57,817 nt of DNA from JALENY01 sp036310185 (lineage in GTDB: Bacteria > Bacillota > Clostridia > Lachnospirales > Lachnospiraceae). The notes below the pieces were generated by a model. That model was not told where the DNA came from. It did not search any database and saw only the letters and a list, made by a program, of their open reading frames with translations. The translations under genes and the position numbers were made by a program. The DNA lies in contig JAXJSH010000148.1 in NCBI GenBank assembly GCA_036310185.1, forward strand, positions 1 to 57,817. Direction: 5' to 3'. This document shows, piece by piece, positions 17,699 through 26,256 of the stretch (positions are counted from its first letter, which is position 1; the number at the start of each line of letters is the position of its first letter).

Positions 17699-19513
17699 AT
17701 GAGTTCCAATGGGATCGAATTTATAAAAAAAATAAAACCATATAATATAAAAAAAGGAATACGTTATCTGAAACATTTTGGTCTGAAGGAATTTATGATT
17801 CGTTTGCGCGAACGGATGGAAGCAGAGGAAATTCCGTATGGTCCATGGTATGAGAATTATAAACCGACAGAGGCTGAACTGGAAAAACAGCGAAAGAGAA
17901 TATGGAAACACTCGATTACGTTTAGCATTGTAGTTCCGGCGTTTCGCACGCCGGAGCTTTTCCTGCGTCAGATGATTGAATCGGTGCAGGCTCAGACTTA
18001 CAAAAACTGGGAATTGTGCATTGCAAATGCCAGTCCGGAAGACGAACGGATGGCAGCAGTGCTTGCGGAATATGCAGAGAAAGACAGCCGCATAAAAATA
18101 AAAAAACTGTCGGACAATGAGGGGATTGCCCGGAATACAAATGAGGCTCTGGCCATGGCGGCAGGAGATTTTGTGGGATTGCTGGATCACGATGATCTTC
18201 TTGCACCCAATGCGCTCTATGAGATGGCAGCGGCTCTGGAACAGGATCCGGATATAGAAGCCCTTTATACGGACGAAGATAAGGTGCGCGCGGATCTGTC
18301 CGAACATTTTCAGCCCCATCTGAAACCGGACTACAATCTGGATCTTCTGCGGTCCAACAATTATATCTGTCATTTCTTTGTGGCAAAACGTTCGCTGATC
18401 GGGCAGGTGGGCGGCTTTTCATCCGAGTATGACGGAGCGCAGGATTATGACTTTATCTTCCGGTGTACGGATGCTGCGAAAAAAGTGCATCATGTGCCGG
18501 AAATCCTGTATCACTGGCGGACCCATGAGGCATCCACTGCGGACAACCCCACCAGCAAAATGTATGCCTATGAAGCGGGCAGACGGGCCATTGAAGCCCA
18601 TCTGAAAAGACGCGGACAGGAAGGAATCGTATCACTGAAAAAAGATCTTGGCTTTTATCGCGTGACTTATCCGGTGAAAGAGCAGCCGCTGGTTTCCATT
18701 CTGATTCCGAACAAAGACCAGAAAGAATCACTGGAACTTTGCATTCGTTCCATCCGTGAAAAAACCGGATATGAAAATTACGAAATCGTTATTATAGAAA
18801 ACAACAGTACCACACAGGAAATATTTGATTTTTATGAAGAACTGAAAAAAGATAAGCGCATCCGTGTGGTCACCTGGGAACGGGAATTCAATTATTCCGC
18901 AATCAACAATTTTGGCGTGCAGCATGCAAAAGGCGAACTGCTGCTGTTTTTGAACAATGATGTGGAAGTGCTGACCGAAGACTGGATGGAGCAGCTGGTG
19001 GGCAACTGCCTCAGACCGGAAGTGGGAATTACCGGCGTAAAACTGCTGTACCCGGACGGAACGATCCAGCATGCCGGAACGGTAATCGGAATCGGCGGTG
19101 TTGCAGGACACATGTTTGTGAACATGCCGGGAGAACGAAGCGGCTATATGCATAAGGCATCTCTTCAGATGAATTACAGTGCGGTCACAGCTGCCTGTAT
19201 GATGATGAAGCGCAGTGTATTTGAGAAAATCGGTGGATTTGAGGAAGAACTTTCCGTTGCTTTTAATGATGTGGATCTGTGTCTGAGAACCGGTCAGGCA
19301 GGATATCTGGTGGTTTACAATCCATATGTGGAACTGTATCATTATGAATCAAAGAGCCGCGGTACCGAAGACAGCGAAGAAAAGGTGCGCCGGTTCCAGG
19401 GAGAAATCGAGTTTATGCGGACACGCTGGGAAGATATGCTGAAAAAGGGTGATCCCTATTATAACAGGAATTTGTCTCTGTCCAAGTGGAATTATTCCCT
19501 TCGGGCAAGATAG
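17699..19513 (+). CDS. Two-domain GT2 family glycosyltransferase
   Basis: 604 residues; ATG 17699 follows a weak AGGGAG. GT-A domain 1 begins near residue 75 (SIVVPAFRTPELF, LDHDDLLAPNAL, YTDEDKV), domain 2 near 330 (SILIPNKDQ, LFLNNDVEVL, FNDVDLCLRTGQAGY). The body aligns throughout with the C-terminal part of the 814-residue protein at 12853, including FNYSAINNFG, DGTIQHAG and YHYESKSRG, so the pair are paralogues in one cluster and probably add different residues of the same repeat unit. No signal peptide; the short basic N-terminus may sit on the membrane. Sugar specificity cannot be read. Confidence 0.87.
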   Translation: MSSNGIEFIKKIKPYNIKKGIRYLKHFGLKEFMIRLRERMEAEEIPYGPWYENYKPTEAELEKQRKRIWKHSITFSIVVPAFRTPELFLRQMIESVQAQTYKNWELCIANASPEDERMAAVLAEYAEKDSRIKIKKLSDNEGIARNTNEALAMAAGDFVGLLDHDDLLAPNALYEMAAALEQDPDIEALYTDEDKVRADLSEHFQPHLKPDYNLDLLRSNNYICHFFVAKRSLIGQVGGFSSEYDGAQDYDFIFRCTDAAKKVHHVPEILYHWRTHEASTADNPTSKMYAYEAGRRAIEAHLKRRGQEGIVSLKKDLGFYRVTYPVKEQPLVSILIPNKDQKESLELCIRSIREKTGYENYEIVIIENNSTTQEIFDFYEELKKDKRIRVVTWEREFNYSAINNFGVQHAKGELLLFLNNDVEVLTEDWMEQLVGNCLRPEVGITGVKLLYPDGTIQHAGTVIGIGGVAGHMFVNMPGERSGYMHKASLQMNYSAVTAACMMMKRSVFEKIGGFEEELSVAFNDVDLCLRTGQAGYLVVYNPYVELYHYESKSRGTEDSEEKVRRFQGEIEFMRTRWEDMLKKGDPYYNRNLSLSKWNYSLRAR

Positions 19514-19525
19514 GAGAGAAATATT

Positions 19526-20494
19526 ATGTCAAAGGTATCCATAGTCATACCGAATTACAATGGAATAAAATATGTGGAGACCTGTCTTGATGCACTGAAA
19601 AAGCAGACCATGAAAGATGTGGAAATTCTGGTGATCGACAACGGTTCCACAGACGGAAGTCTGGAGCTGGTGCAGGAAAAATATCCGGAAGTGGCTCTGG
19701 TTTCCATGGGTACAAATACCGGATTCTGCGGCGCAGTCAATGAGGGAATACGAAGAAGTCAGTCACCTTATGTATTGCTTTTAAACAATGATACGCAGGC
19801 GGCGCCAACTTTTGTGGAAGAATTGTACGGTGCCATTGAACGAGATGAACAGATTTTTTCCTGCAGCGCAAAAATGCTGCAGTATCATGACCGCAGCCGG
19901 ATAGACGATGCGGGAGATTATTACTGTGCACTGGGCTGGGCTTATGCAAGGGGAAAAGGGGCTCCGGCGGAAAAATATGACCGTGCAGATGATATTTTCT
20001 TTTCCTGTGCAGGTGCGGCTATCTATCGGAAAAGTATTCTGGATCAGATCGGTTCTTTTGATGAAAATCATTTTGCCTATCTGGAAGACGCGGATATTGG
20101 TTACCGTGCACGGATTTACGGGTATAGAAACCGTTACGTGCCTCAGGCCGTGGTGTATCACGTGGGAAGTGCTTCCAGCGGTTCTGTGTACAATCTGTTT
20201 AAAACCCGCCATTCTTCAAGAAACAGTATATACCTGATCTATAAAAATATGCCTTTTTTGCAGATTCTTCTGAATCTTCCCCTGTTTATACCCGGATTTC
20301 TGGCAAAGACCGTATTTTTCATTCGGAAGGGATTTGGAAAAGAATATATTGCGGGAATCGGAAGGGGATTTCTTCTGTGCCGGAAAGGAAAAAAAGAAGG
20401 GAAAAAAGTCAGATTCCGTGTGGAAAATATTGGGAATTATATGCGGATTCAGCTGGAATTGTGGATAAATGTAGTCCGCCGCTTTATAAAATAA
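19526..20494 (+). CDS. GT2 glycosyltransferase, WbbL-like (rhamnosyltransferase candidate)
   Basis: 322 residues, single GT-A domain: SIVIPNYNGIKYV, VIDNGSTDGS, NTGFCGAVNEGI and LLLNNDTQ, then FFSCAGAAIYRKS and FLEDADIGYRARIYGYR-like (YLEDADIGYRARI) acceptor-loop motifs. This pattern matches rhamnosyltransferases of the WbbL/RfbF type. The C-terminal ~80 residues contain a hydrophobic patch (PLFIPGFLAKTVFFI) and are very basic, fitting peripheral membrane attachment near the lipid-linked acceptor. GGAGAG precedes ATG 19526, 12 bp after the two-domain GT2 gene. Confidence 0.85.
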   Translation: MSKVSIVIPNYNGIKYVETCLDALKKQTMKDVEILVIDNGSTDGSLELVQEKYPEVALVSMGTNTGFCGAVNEGIRRSQSPYVLLLNNDTQAAPTFVEELYGAIERDEQIFSCSAKMLQYHDRSRIDDAGDYYCALGWAYARGKGAPAEKYDRADDIFFSCAGAAIYRKSILDQIGSFDENHFAYLEDADIGYRARIYGYRNRYVPQAVVYHVGSASSGSVYNLFKTRHSSRNSIYLIYKNMPFLQILLNLPLFIPGFLAKTVFFIRKGFGKEYIAGIGRGFLLCRKGKKEGKKVRFRVENIGNYMRIQLELWINVVRRFIK

Positions 20495-20538
20495 AAGAAA
20501 GTTTAAAGAAATTTCACAATTTAATTTGGGAAGAAAAC

Positions 20539-20567
20539 TTGCCTAGCGAAAAAAGATATTGTATAGT
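20539..20567 (+). promoter_or_regulatory. Internal vegetative promoter upstream of phosphoglycosyltransferase
   Basis: TTGCCT (20539-20544), 17-bp spacer, TATAGT (20562-20567), in the 116-bp gap before the TTG-started gene at 20611. Would allow the initiating transferase and LCP gene to be expressed separately from the sugar genes. Confidence 0.6.
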
Positions 20568-20610
20568 AGTAATGTTAAAAAGAATATGAAATGTGGAAAG
20601 GTGAGAAAAA

Positions 20611-22014
20611 TTGATTAAAGATAATCAAAAGTATTTTAATTATCTCCACGTTGTACTAGATGCGATTACTATTATTATTTCTTATATAGTCGGCTGGTGG
20701 CTGAAGTTTAAGAGCGGCATCTTCGAAGAAGTTGTATGGGCATATACCTTTTGGGAGTATATGCGTCCCTTGTTTCTTATGGTTCCGGGGCTGCTCATTC
20801 TGTATTCAGCCTTTAACCTGTATGCGCCGAAGCGTGTGCAGGGCCGCAGACTTGAGATATGGAATCTGTTTAAGGCAAATACGCTTGGTATGCTGATTTT
20901 CATGTCTCTGTCTTATCTGTTAAAAGACATCAATCTGTCCCGATGGGCACTGGCAATTTTCTATGTTCTGAATATGGTGATGGGGCTGGCAGTTCGAAGC
21001 CTGATTCGCCGTATATTGAAAGGTATGCGCAAGCGCGGCCTGAATCAGAAACATTTGCTGCTGGTGGGATATAGCCGGGCGGCAGAGGAATATATAGACC
21101 GCGTTCTGTTAAATCCTCAGTGGGGATATACGATTCGTGGAATCCTTGATGACAATGTTCCGGCAGGAACCACATACAAGGGAATCAAGGTGCTTGGGTC
21201 TATAGATAATCTGATGTTTATCCTGCCTGAGAACCGGCTGGATGAGATTGCGATTACCCTCGGTCTGAATGATTATTCCAGACTGGAAGAGATCGTGACA
21301 CTCTGTGAAAAATCCGGAGTACATACAAAGTTTATTCCGGATTATAATAACATTATACCGACCAAGCCGTATACAGAAGATATACTGGGACTTCCGGTGA
21401 TCAATATCCGATATGTACCGCTTTCGAATTCGTTTCCGGCGGCTGTAAAACGATTGATGGATATCGTTGGTTCACTTGTATGTATTGCTTTGTTTTTACC
21501 GGTCATGCTGATCTCAGCAGCCATTATTAAGCTGACATCACCGGGACCGATTATTTTCAAACAGGAGAGGGTCGGACTTCACAACCGGACCTTTCAGATG
21601 TTCAAGTTTCGATCCATGGTGGTGCAGAATGAACAGACAGAGAAGAAAGCCTGGACCGTAAAAGATGACCCGCGTGTGACAAAATTCGGTAAGTTTATGC
21701 GAAAGACAAGTATCGATGAATTACCGCAGCTGTTCAACATTTTGAAAGGGGATATGAGTCTTGTGGGACCAAGACCGGAGAGACCTTTCTTTGTTGAAAA
21801 ATTCCAGGAAGAAATACCAAGGTATATGGTAAAACATCAGGTTCGTCCGGGACTGACCGGCTGGGCTCAGGTGAATGGATATCGTGGAGATACTTCGATT
21901 CGCAAACGAATTGACCATGATTTGTATTATATTGAAAACTGGACGCTGGGACTGGATATTAAGATTCTGTTCCTTACGGTTTTCAAGGGATTTGTAAACA
22001 AAAACGCATATTGA
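20611..22014 (+). CDS. Undecaprenyl-phosphate sugar-1-phosphate transferase (WcaJ/WbaP-like)
   Basis: 467 residues from TTG 20611, 8 nt after AAAGG; the next in-frame ATG would remove membrane helices. Transfers a sugar-1-phosphate from a nucleotide sugar to undecaprenyl phosphate, starting polymer synthesis at the cytoplasmic membrane. Hydrophobic segments cover residues ~10-130, a Rossmann-like central part follows (LLLVGYSRAAEEYIDR), then a membrane re-entrant helix and the bacterial sugar-transferase domain: FKQERVGLHNRTFQMFKFRSM, DDPRVTKFGKFMRKTSIDELPQL and VGPRPERP, all hallmark motifs. Length and domain order fit the polyprenyl glycosylphosphotransferase family. Donor sugar (glucose, galactose or other) is not decidable. 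Confidence 0.92.
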   Translation: MIKDNQKYFNYLHVVLDAITIIISYIVGWWLKFKSGIFEEVVWAYTFWEYMRPLFLMVPGLLILYSAFNLYAPKRVQGRRLEIWNLFKANTLGMLIFMSLSYLLKDINLSRWALAIFYVLNMVMGLAVRSLIRRILKGMRKRGLNQKHLLLVGYSRAAEEYIDRVLLNPQWGYTIRGILDDNVPAGTTYKGIKVLGSIDNLMFILPENRLDEIAITLGLNDYSRLEEIVTLCEKSGVHTKFIPDYNNIIPTKPYTEDILGLPVINIRYVPLSNSFPAAVKRLMDIVGSLVCIALFLPVMLISAAIIKLTSPGPIIFKQERVGLHNRTFQMFKFRSMVVQNEQTEKKAWTVKDDPRVTKFGKFMRKTSIDELPQLFNILKGDMSLVGPRPERPFFVEKFQEEIPRYMVKHQVRPGLTGWAQVNGYRGDTSIRKRIDHDLYYIENWTLGLDIKILFLTVFKGFVNKNAY

Positions 22015-22038
22015 TGAAGTGATTTTAAGGGGATTGAG

Positions 22039-23190
22039 ATGGCAAAAAATCAGAAGAAACGTAGAAGAAGAAGGAAGAAAAGAGCGACTAAAATTTTATT
22101 TGTGTTAGAATTGCTGGTTTTAGCCGTATTGATAGGCGGAATATTTATTTTTGCCCAGATTAATAAAAAGCTGGAGTCAACTCAGGACAGCGACTTTGAT
22201 ATTTCAAAGGTGGAGATGAATGAGGAAGTAGTGCAAACCCAGGTGGCAAAGGGATATCAGCTGATCGCACTGGTTGGTGTGAATCCGGCTGACGGAGGTC
22301 TGGATTATAACAACAGTGATACCATGATTATCGCATGTATCAACAATGATACGAAAGAAGTGAGTCTGGTATCTCTGTATCGCGATACCTACCTTAGAAT
22401 CGGTCAGGATGAAGACGGCAACGGTATTTACAACAAAGCGAATGCCGCTTATGCCCGTTACGGTCCAGAAGGCATGATCAGTATGATGAATAAGAACCTG
22501 GATCTTAATATTTCTGATTATGTTGCAATTGATTTCAGTGCTCTGGTAGAAGTAGTAGATGCACTTGGCGGAATTGATATAACACTGACCCATGATGAAA
22601 TTGTCCACATGAACAATTATTGCGTCAGCGTATCCGAATATACCGGAAAAGATTATGAGGAACTGGATCCGGATCAGCCGGGAACCTATACATTGAATGG
22701 TGTGCAGGCAACTTCCTACGCACGTATCCGTTATACGGCCGGTCTTGATTTCAAGCGGACACAGCGTCAGAGACTTGTAATCACCAAGATTATGGAGAAA
22801 GCAAAGAATGCAAACCTGAGCGAGCTGAATGATATTATGGATGCAGTATTCCCGATGATTAAGACCAGCTTTTCCAAAGCGGATATCATCAAACTGGGAT
22901 CCTCTATTTTAAGTTATGAGATAGGGGAAACCACCGGATTCCCATTCAGTCATTACCTGGATGTGGTAGATGATCTTGACTGTGTAGTACCGGTCACTCT
23001 GGAATATAATGTAAAAGAGCTTCATAAACTGCTGTTTGGTGAGGAAGATTATCAGATTTCCAGCGAACTGAAAGCATACAATGACCGTATCGTGGAAAAT
23101 TCCGGATATGGTGACGAGTATATTGAAAGAGCAACTGCTGTTGCAGAAGAATTGGTTCCGGACGGAGTTTCGGAAGCAGATAGTATGTAA
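22039..23190 (+). CDS. LytR-CpsA-Psr (LCP) family cell-wall polymer ligase
   Basis: 383 residues; GGGGATTGAG precedes ATG 22039. A strongly basic cytosolic N-terminus (KKRRRRRKKRA) and one membrane helix (~18-40) place the catalytic domain outside. LCP signatures: NNSDTMIIACIN, SLYRDTYL, NKANAAYARYG, DALGGIDI and YARIRYTAGLDFKRTQRQR with the conserved arginines that bind the lipid pyrophosphate. These enzymes transfer undecaprenyl-PP-linked teichoic-acid or rhamnan-like polymers to peptidoglycan. Placed just after the initiating transferase, it is the probable ligase for this cluster's product. A hairpin follows the stop. Confidence 0.93.
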   Translation: MAKNQKKRRRRRKKRATKILFVLELLVLAVLIGGIFIFAQINKKLESTQDSDFDISKVEMNEEVVQTQVAKGYQLIALVGVNPADGGLDYNNSDTMIIACINNDTKEVSLVSLYRDTYLRIGQDEDGNGIYNKANAAYARYGPEGMISMMNKNLDLNISDYVAIDFSALVEVVDALGGIDITLTHDEIVHMNNYCVSVSEYTGKDYEELDPDQPGTYTLNGVQATSYARIRYTAGLDFKRTQRQRLVITKIMEKAKNANLSELNDIMDAVFPMIKTSFSKADIIKLGSSILSYEIGETTGFPFSHYLDVVDDLDCVVPVTLEYNVKELHKLLFGEEDYQISSELKAYNDRIVENSGYGDEYIERATAVAEELVPDGVSEADSM

Positions 23191-23198
23191 CTGAAAAT

Positions 23199-23241
23199 AA
23201 AGTACCATCTTATTCTGGATAACAGTATGAGATGGTACTTT
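23199..23241. terminator. Strong hairpin after LCP gene (probable terminator)
   Basis: A 12-bp perfect stem (23199-23210 with 23230-23241). On the + strand the 3' arm ends in TTT without a longer T tract, so termination may be partial and allow expression of the next GT2 gene. Confidence 0.55.
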
Positions 23242-23275
23242 CGTTATCTGAAAGGAAAGTATGAAAGGTTAAAAA

Positions 23276-24217
23276 ATGAACAGACCATTTACTGTAGATG
23301 TCATTATTCCGACTTACAAACCGGATGAAAAACTTACAAAACTGGTGGCAATGCTGCAGCAGCAGACCTATCCGGTTGATCATATTCTGATCATGAATAC
23401 GGAAGAAGAATTGTGGGATCCGGATCTGATTGAAGACAAAGACCGGGTGGAGGTGTTCCATATTCCAAAGAAACGTTTCGACCATGGCGGAACAAGAAGG
23501 GAAGGAGAAGGTTTTTCCGATGCTGATATTCTGGTTTATATGACGCAGGATGCGGTTCCCGCAGACCGTACGCTGATCCGTTATCTGCTCCGTCCTTTCC
23601 AGAATCCCCAGGTAAAAGCCTCTTATGCCAGACAGCTGCCGGATGAGGACTGCCGGATCATAGAGGGCTATACCAGAAGTTTTAATTATCCGGAAAAAAG
23701 CAGGGTGAAGGGTCTGGAAGATATACCGGAGCTGGGAATCAAAACTTTTTTCTGCTCCAATGTGTGTGCTGCCTACGATCATGCCACCTATAAAGAATTG
23801 GGGGGATTCCCAAAACGGGCAATCTTTAACGAGGATATGATCTACGCAGGCCATCTGGTTAAGAGCGGTCATCTGATCGCCTATTCCGCTGAGGCCAAAG
23901 TGGTTCATTCTCATAACTACAGCTGTATGCAGCAGTTTCATCGCAATTTTGATCTGGCCGTGTCTCAGGTACAGCATCCGGAAGTATTTGAAGGAATCCG
24001 GTCAGAAAGTGAGGGCATCCGCCTTGTGAAAAAGACGGCATCTTACTTAAAAAGTATCAATCGGGGGAATCTGATTCCGCAGCTGATCCTGTCCAGCGGA
24101 TTCAAGTTTTTAGGGTATCGTATGGGAAAAATATATCGCATTTTGCCGCATTTTCTTGTAAAGGCCTGCAGTATGAATAAGAGATACTGGGAATCGGCAT
24201 ATTTAGAAGAGGAGTAG
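23276..24217 (+). CDS. GT2 glycosyltransferase, RfbN-like
   Basis: 313 residues; AAAGG before ATG 23276. GT-A fold: VIIPTYKPDEKL, KKRFDHGGTRREG (a motif typical of RfbN/WbbM rhamnosyltransferases, where it reads FDHGGTRN), YMTQDAVP with the metal-binding site, FCSNVCAAYDHATY and FNEDMIYAGHLVKSG. The C-terminal part is basic, with no clear membrane helix. Last gene of the polysaccharide cluster; it sits after the LCP gene and a hairpin, so its expression may be lower. Probable rhamnose donor use is inferred from family resemblance. Confidence 0.85.
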   Translation: MNRPFTVDVIIPTYKPDEKLTKLVAMLQQQTYPVDHILIMNTEEELWDPDLIEDKDRVEVFHIPKKRFDHGGTRREGEGFSDADILVYMTQDAVPADRTLIRYLLRPFQNPQVKASYARQLPDEDCRIIEGYTRSFNYPEKSRVKGLEDIPELGIKTFFCSNVCAAYDHATYKELGGFPKRAIFNEDMIYAGHLVKSGHLIAYSAEAKVVHSHNYSCMQQFHRNFDLAVSQVQHPEVFEGIRSESEGIRLVKKTASYLKSINRGNLIPQLILSSGFKFLGYRMGKIYRILPHFLVKACSMNKRYWESAYLEEE

Positions 24218-24304
24218 TTTCACTTTTTCTTTATTGTTTTATCACATTTTGAACACAAATTTTTTTTAGACTGATATCAACAAGTTAAGAGAGGAGAAAT
24301 TCTT

Positions 24305-26011
24305 ATGAGCGATAATTTTCAGGATAACAATATTTGGGATGACAGTGAATCTTCAGACAGCCGTGATTTTCAGAACAGTGACAGTGTTCAGTCTCAAAAT
24401 GAAATAAATGATAATAACAATTATACAGCTGCCAGCAGTCAGGTACCGGAAACAGACAGATATGCAGGCGAGCGCAGCGATGCAGTTCAGGGGGATGGCT
24501 GTTATCATTACCGGGGCAGTGAGCTGAATGAAAGCAGTTATCAGAGCAGCGGTGCTCAGAATAACGGTTATCAGAACGGCGGCTATCAAAGCAGCAGTTA
24601 CCAGAGCAATTATCAAAACGGCAGCTATCAGAACAGCGGATATCAGAACAATAGCTATGAAAGCAGCGGTACTTACCAGAGCAGCGGACAGCAGGACAGC
24701 AATTACAATTCATATAAGTTCTCATCTGCCGGCAATGATTCCACATATAACCATACCGCAAAAGATCATACAAAAAATACAAAGAAAGCCAAAAAAGAAA
24801 AGAAAAAATCCGGAACAGGGAAAAAATTTGGCGTATGTATCGCTTTGGCGGCAACCTTTGGTCTGGTAGCAGGCGGAGTATTTCTGGGTGTTGCATCCGT
24901 TGGCTCCAAGGCACTTGGACTGAATGAGCCGGAGACCAGTGTTGAGATTCCGAAAGTGGAGCTGCCACAGGAAACAGCCGCAGATGCGCAGACACAGACG
25001 GTATCAAGCAGCGCTGGAAATCTGACCGTTGCGCAGGTGGCAGAAAGCTGTATGCCGGCCATGGTAGCAATTACAAACAAGAGTATTCAGGAAATTCCCA
25101 ATTACTTTGGATATGGTTCTCAGTCATATGAGAGTGAGAGCAGCGGATCCGGCATTATTATTGACCAGAATGATACGGAGCTGCTGATCGCAACAAACAA
25201 TCATGTGGTTTCCGGTGCGGATTCTCTGACGGTAGCTTTTGTAGACGATGAGCTGGTGGAGGCAACGGTAAAAGGAACGGATGCCGATAACGATCTGGCT
25301 ATTGTTTCTGTTAAAATATCAGACATAAAAGAAGAAACCCTTCAGCAGATTAAAGTGATTCAGATCGGTGATTCCGATGAGCTGAAAGTTGGTGATCAGG
25401 TAGTTGCGATCGGTAATGCCCTTGGATTCGGTCAGTCAGTCTCCTCCGGATATGTCAGTGCGCTGGAGAGAGAAGTGACAATTGACAATGCCACACATAC
25501 CCTGATCCAGACCGATGCGGCAATTAATCCGGGTAACAGCGGCGGTGCACTTTTGAATATGAAAGGTGAACTGATCGCAATTAATGAGGCAAAATATTCC
25601 AGCAGTGATGTGGAAGGTATGGGATATGCAATTCCGGTATCCACAGCAACACCGATTTTATCCGAGCTGATGTCTCAGGAAACACGATACAAAGTTGCGG
25701 ATGATCAGGCTTCTTACATGGGTGTTGTCTGCAGAGAACTGTCAGAAGAGTTTTCACAGGTTTACGGTGTTCCCACCGGTGCATTCGTTGACTCCGTAGA
25801 AGAAGGGGGACCGGCAGATCAGGCAGGAATTCAGAAAGGTGATATTATCGTAAAACTGGATACGAAAAATGTAAGTTCATATACGGATCTGGTAGATGCA
25901 CTTCAGTATTATGCTGCGGGAGAAACCGTTGATATCACGGTATGCCGGGCAGATAACGGGGAATACGTGGAGAGAGTATTGACCATAACACTGGGTGAAA
26001 AGAAGCAGTAA
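24305..26011 (+). CDS. htrA: HtrA/DegP-type membrane serine protease with Q/N/S/Y-rich cytosolic tail
   Basis: 568 residues; GAGAGGAG before ATG 24305. Residues 1-~150 are cytosolic, low-complexity and acidic; ~75-135 is a run of degenerate YQSSGYQN-like repeats. A basic stretch and a membrane helix (~173-200) follow. The trypsin-like domain has His in ATNNHVV, Asp in DNDLAIVSV and Ser in NPGNSGGAL, an intact triad, and a C-terminal PDZ domain (~470-560). Such proteases degrade or refold damaged exported proteins at the outer membrane face under stress. Preceded by a divergent 90-bp AT-rich gap and followed by a terminator, so it is probably its own unit. The repeat tail is longer than the short tails usual in this family. 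Confidence 0.92.
   Translation: MSDNFQDNNIWDDSESSDSRDFQNSDSVQSQNEINDNNNYTAASSQVPETDRYAGERSDAVQGDGCYHYRGSELNESSYQSSGAQNNGYQNGGYQSSSYQSNYQNGSYQNSGYQNNSYESSGTYQSSGQQDSNYNSYKFSSAGNDSTYNHTAKDHTKNTKKAKKEKKKSGTGKKFGVCIALAATFGLVAGGVFLGVASVGSKALGLNEPETSVEIPKVELPQETAADAQTQTVSSSAGNLTVAQVAESCMPAMVAITNKSIQEIPNYFGYGSQSYESESSGSGIIIDQNDTELLIATNNHVVSGADSLTVAFVDDELVEATVKGTDADNDLAIVSVKISDIKEETLQQIKVIQIGDSDELKVGDQVVAIGNALGFGQSVSSGYVSALEREVTIDNATHTLIQTDAAINPGNSGGALLNMKGELIAINEAKYSSSDVEGMGYAIPVSTATPILSELMSQETRYKVADDQASYMGVVCRELSEEFSQVYGVPTGAFVDSVEEGGPADQAGIQKGDIIVKLDTKNVSSYTDLVDALQYYAAGETVDITVCRADNGEYVERVLTITLGEKKQ
24530..24720 (+). repeat. Degenerate codon repeats for Q/S/N/Y-rich tail of HtrA
   Basis: About a dozen copies of a 15-18-bp unit resembling TATCAGAACAGCGG encode the Y-Q-(S/N)-(S/N)-G series. 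Units differ mostly at S/N codons, as expected for slippage-prone in-frame repeats. Confidence 0.7.
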
Positions 26012-26059
26012 TCTGCAGGAGCATTTTACCGGTGTAATTGAAAAATGGCAAATAAGGAG

Positions 26060-26096
26060 AAACAGGTGAGATGAGGATTCACCTGTTTTTTCTTTT
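26060..26096 (+). terminator. Intrinsic terminator after htrA
   Basis: A 10-bp stem (26060-26069 with 26079-26088) with a 9-nt loop, followed by a T-rich run to 26096. Confidence 0.88.
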
Positions 26097-26138
26097 CCGT
26101 AAAGAAACGGTGTGTCTTTTTGTTTATAAAAACTTCAC

Positions 26139-26167
26139 TTGTCCCATCATACAAAGTGTATTATAAT
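26139..26167 (+). promoter_or_regulatory. Vegetative promoter for clpX-like gene
   Basis: TTGTCC (26139-26144), 17-bp spacer, perfect TATAAT (26162-26167). The ~80-nt leader contains an inverted repeat, GGTAACGGTT (26183-26192) with AACCGTTCC (26221-26229), one bulge, which could form a 5' stem-loop. Confidence 0.75.
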
Positions 26168-26256
26168 TTCTCTATAACAAAAGGTAACGGTTTCGAAGGA
26201 CGTTGTGATCATATTTTCTGAACCGTTCCAACAAAAGCAGGATTTGAGGAGTTATT

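Noticed and set aside
24530..24720. CRISPR-like or tandem DNA repeat in the htrA 5' region
   Set aside because: Repeats are short, degenerate, in frame and encode a low-complexity tail; there are no unique spacers of equal length.
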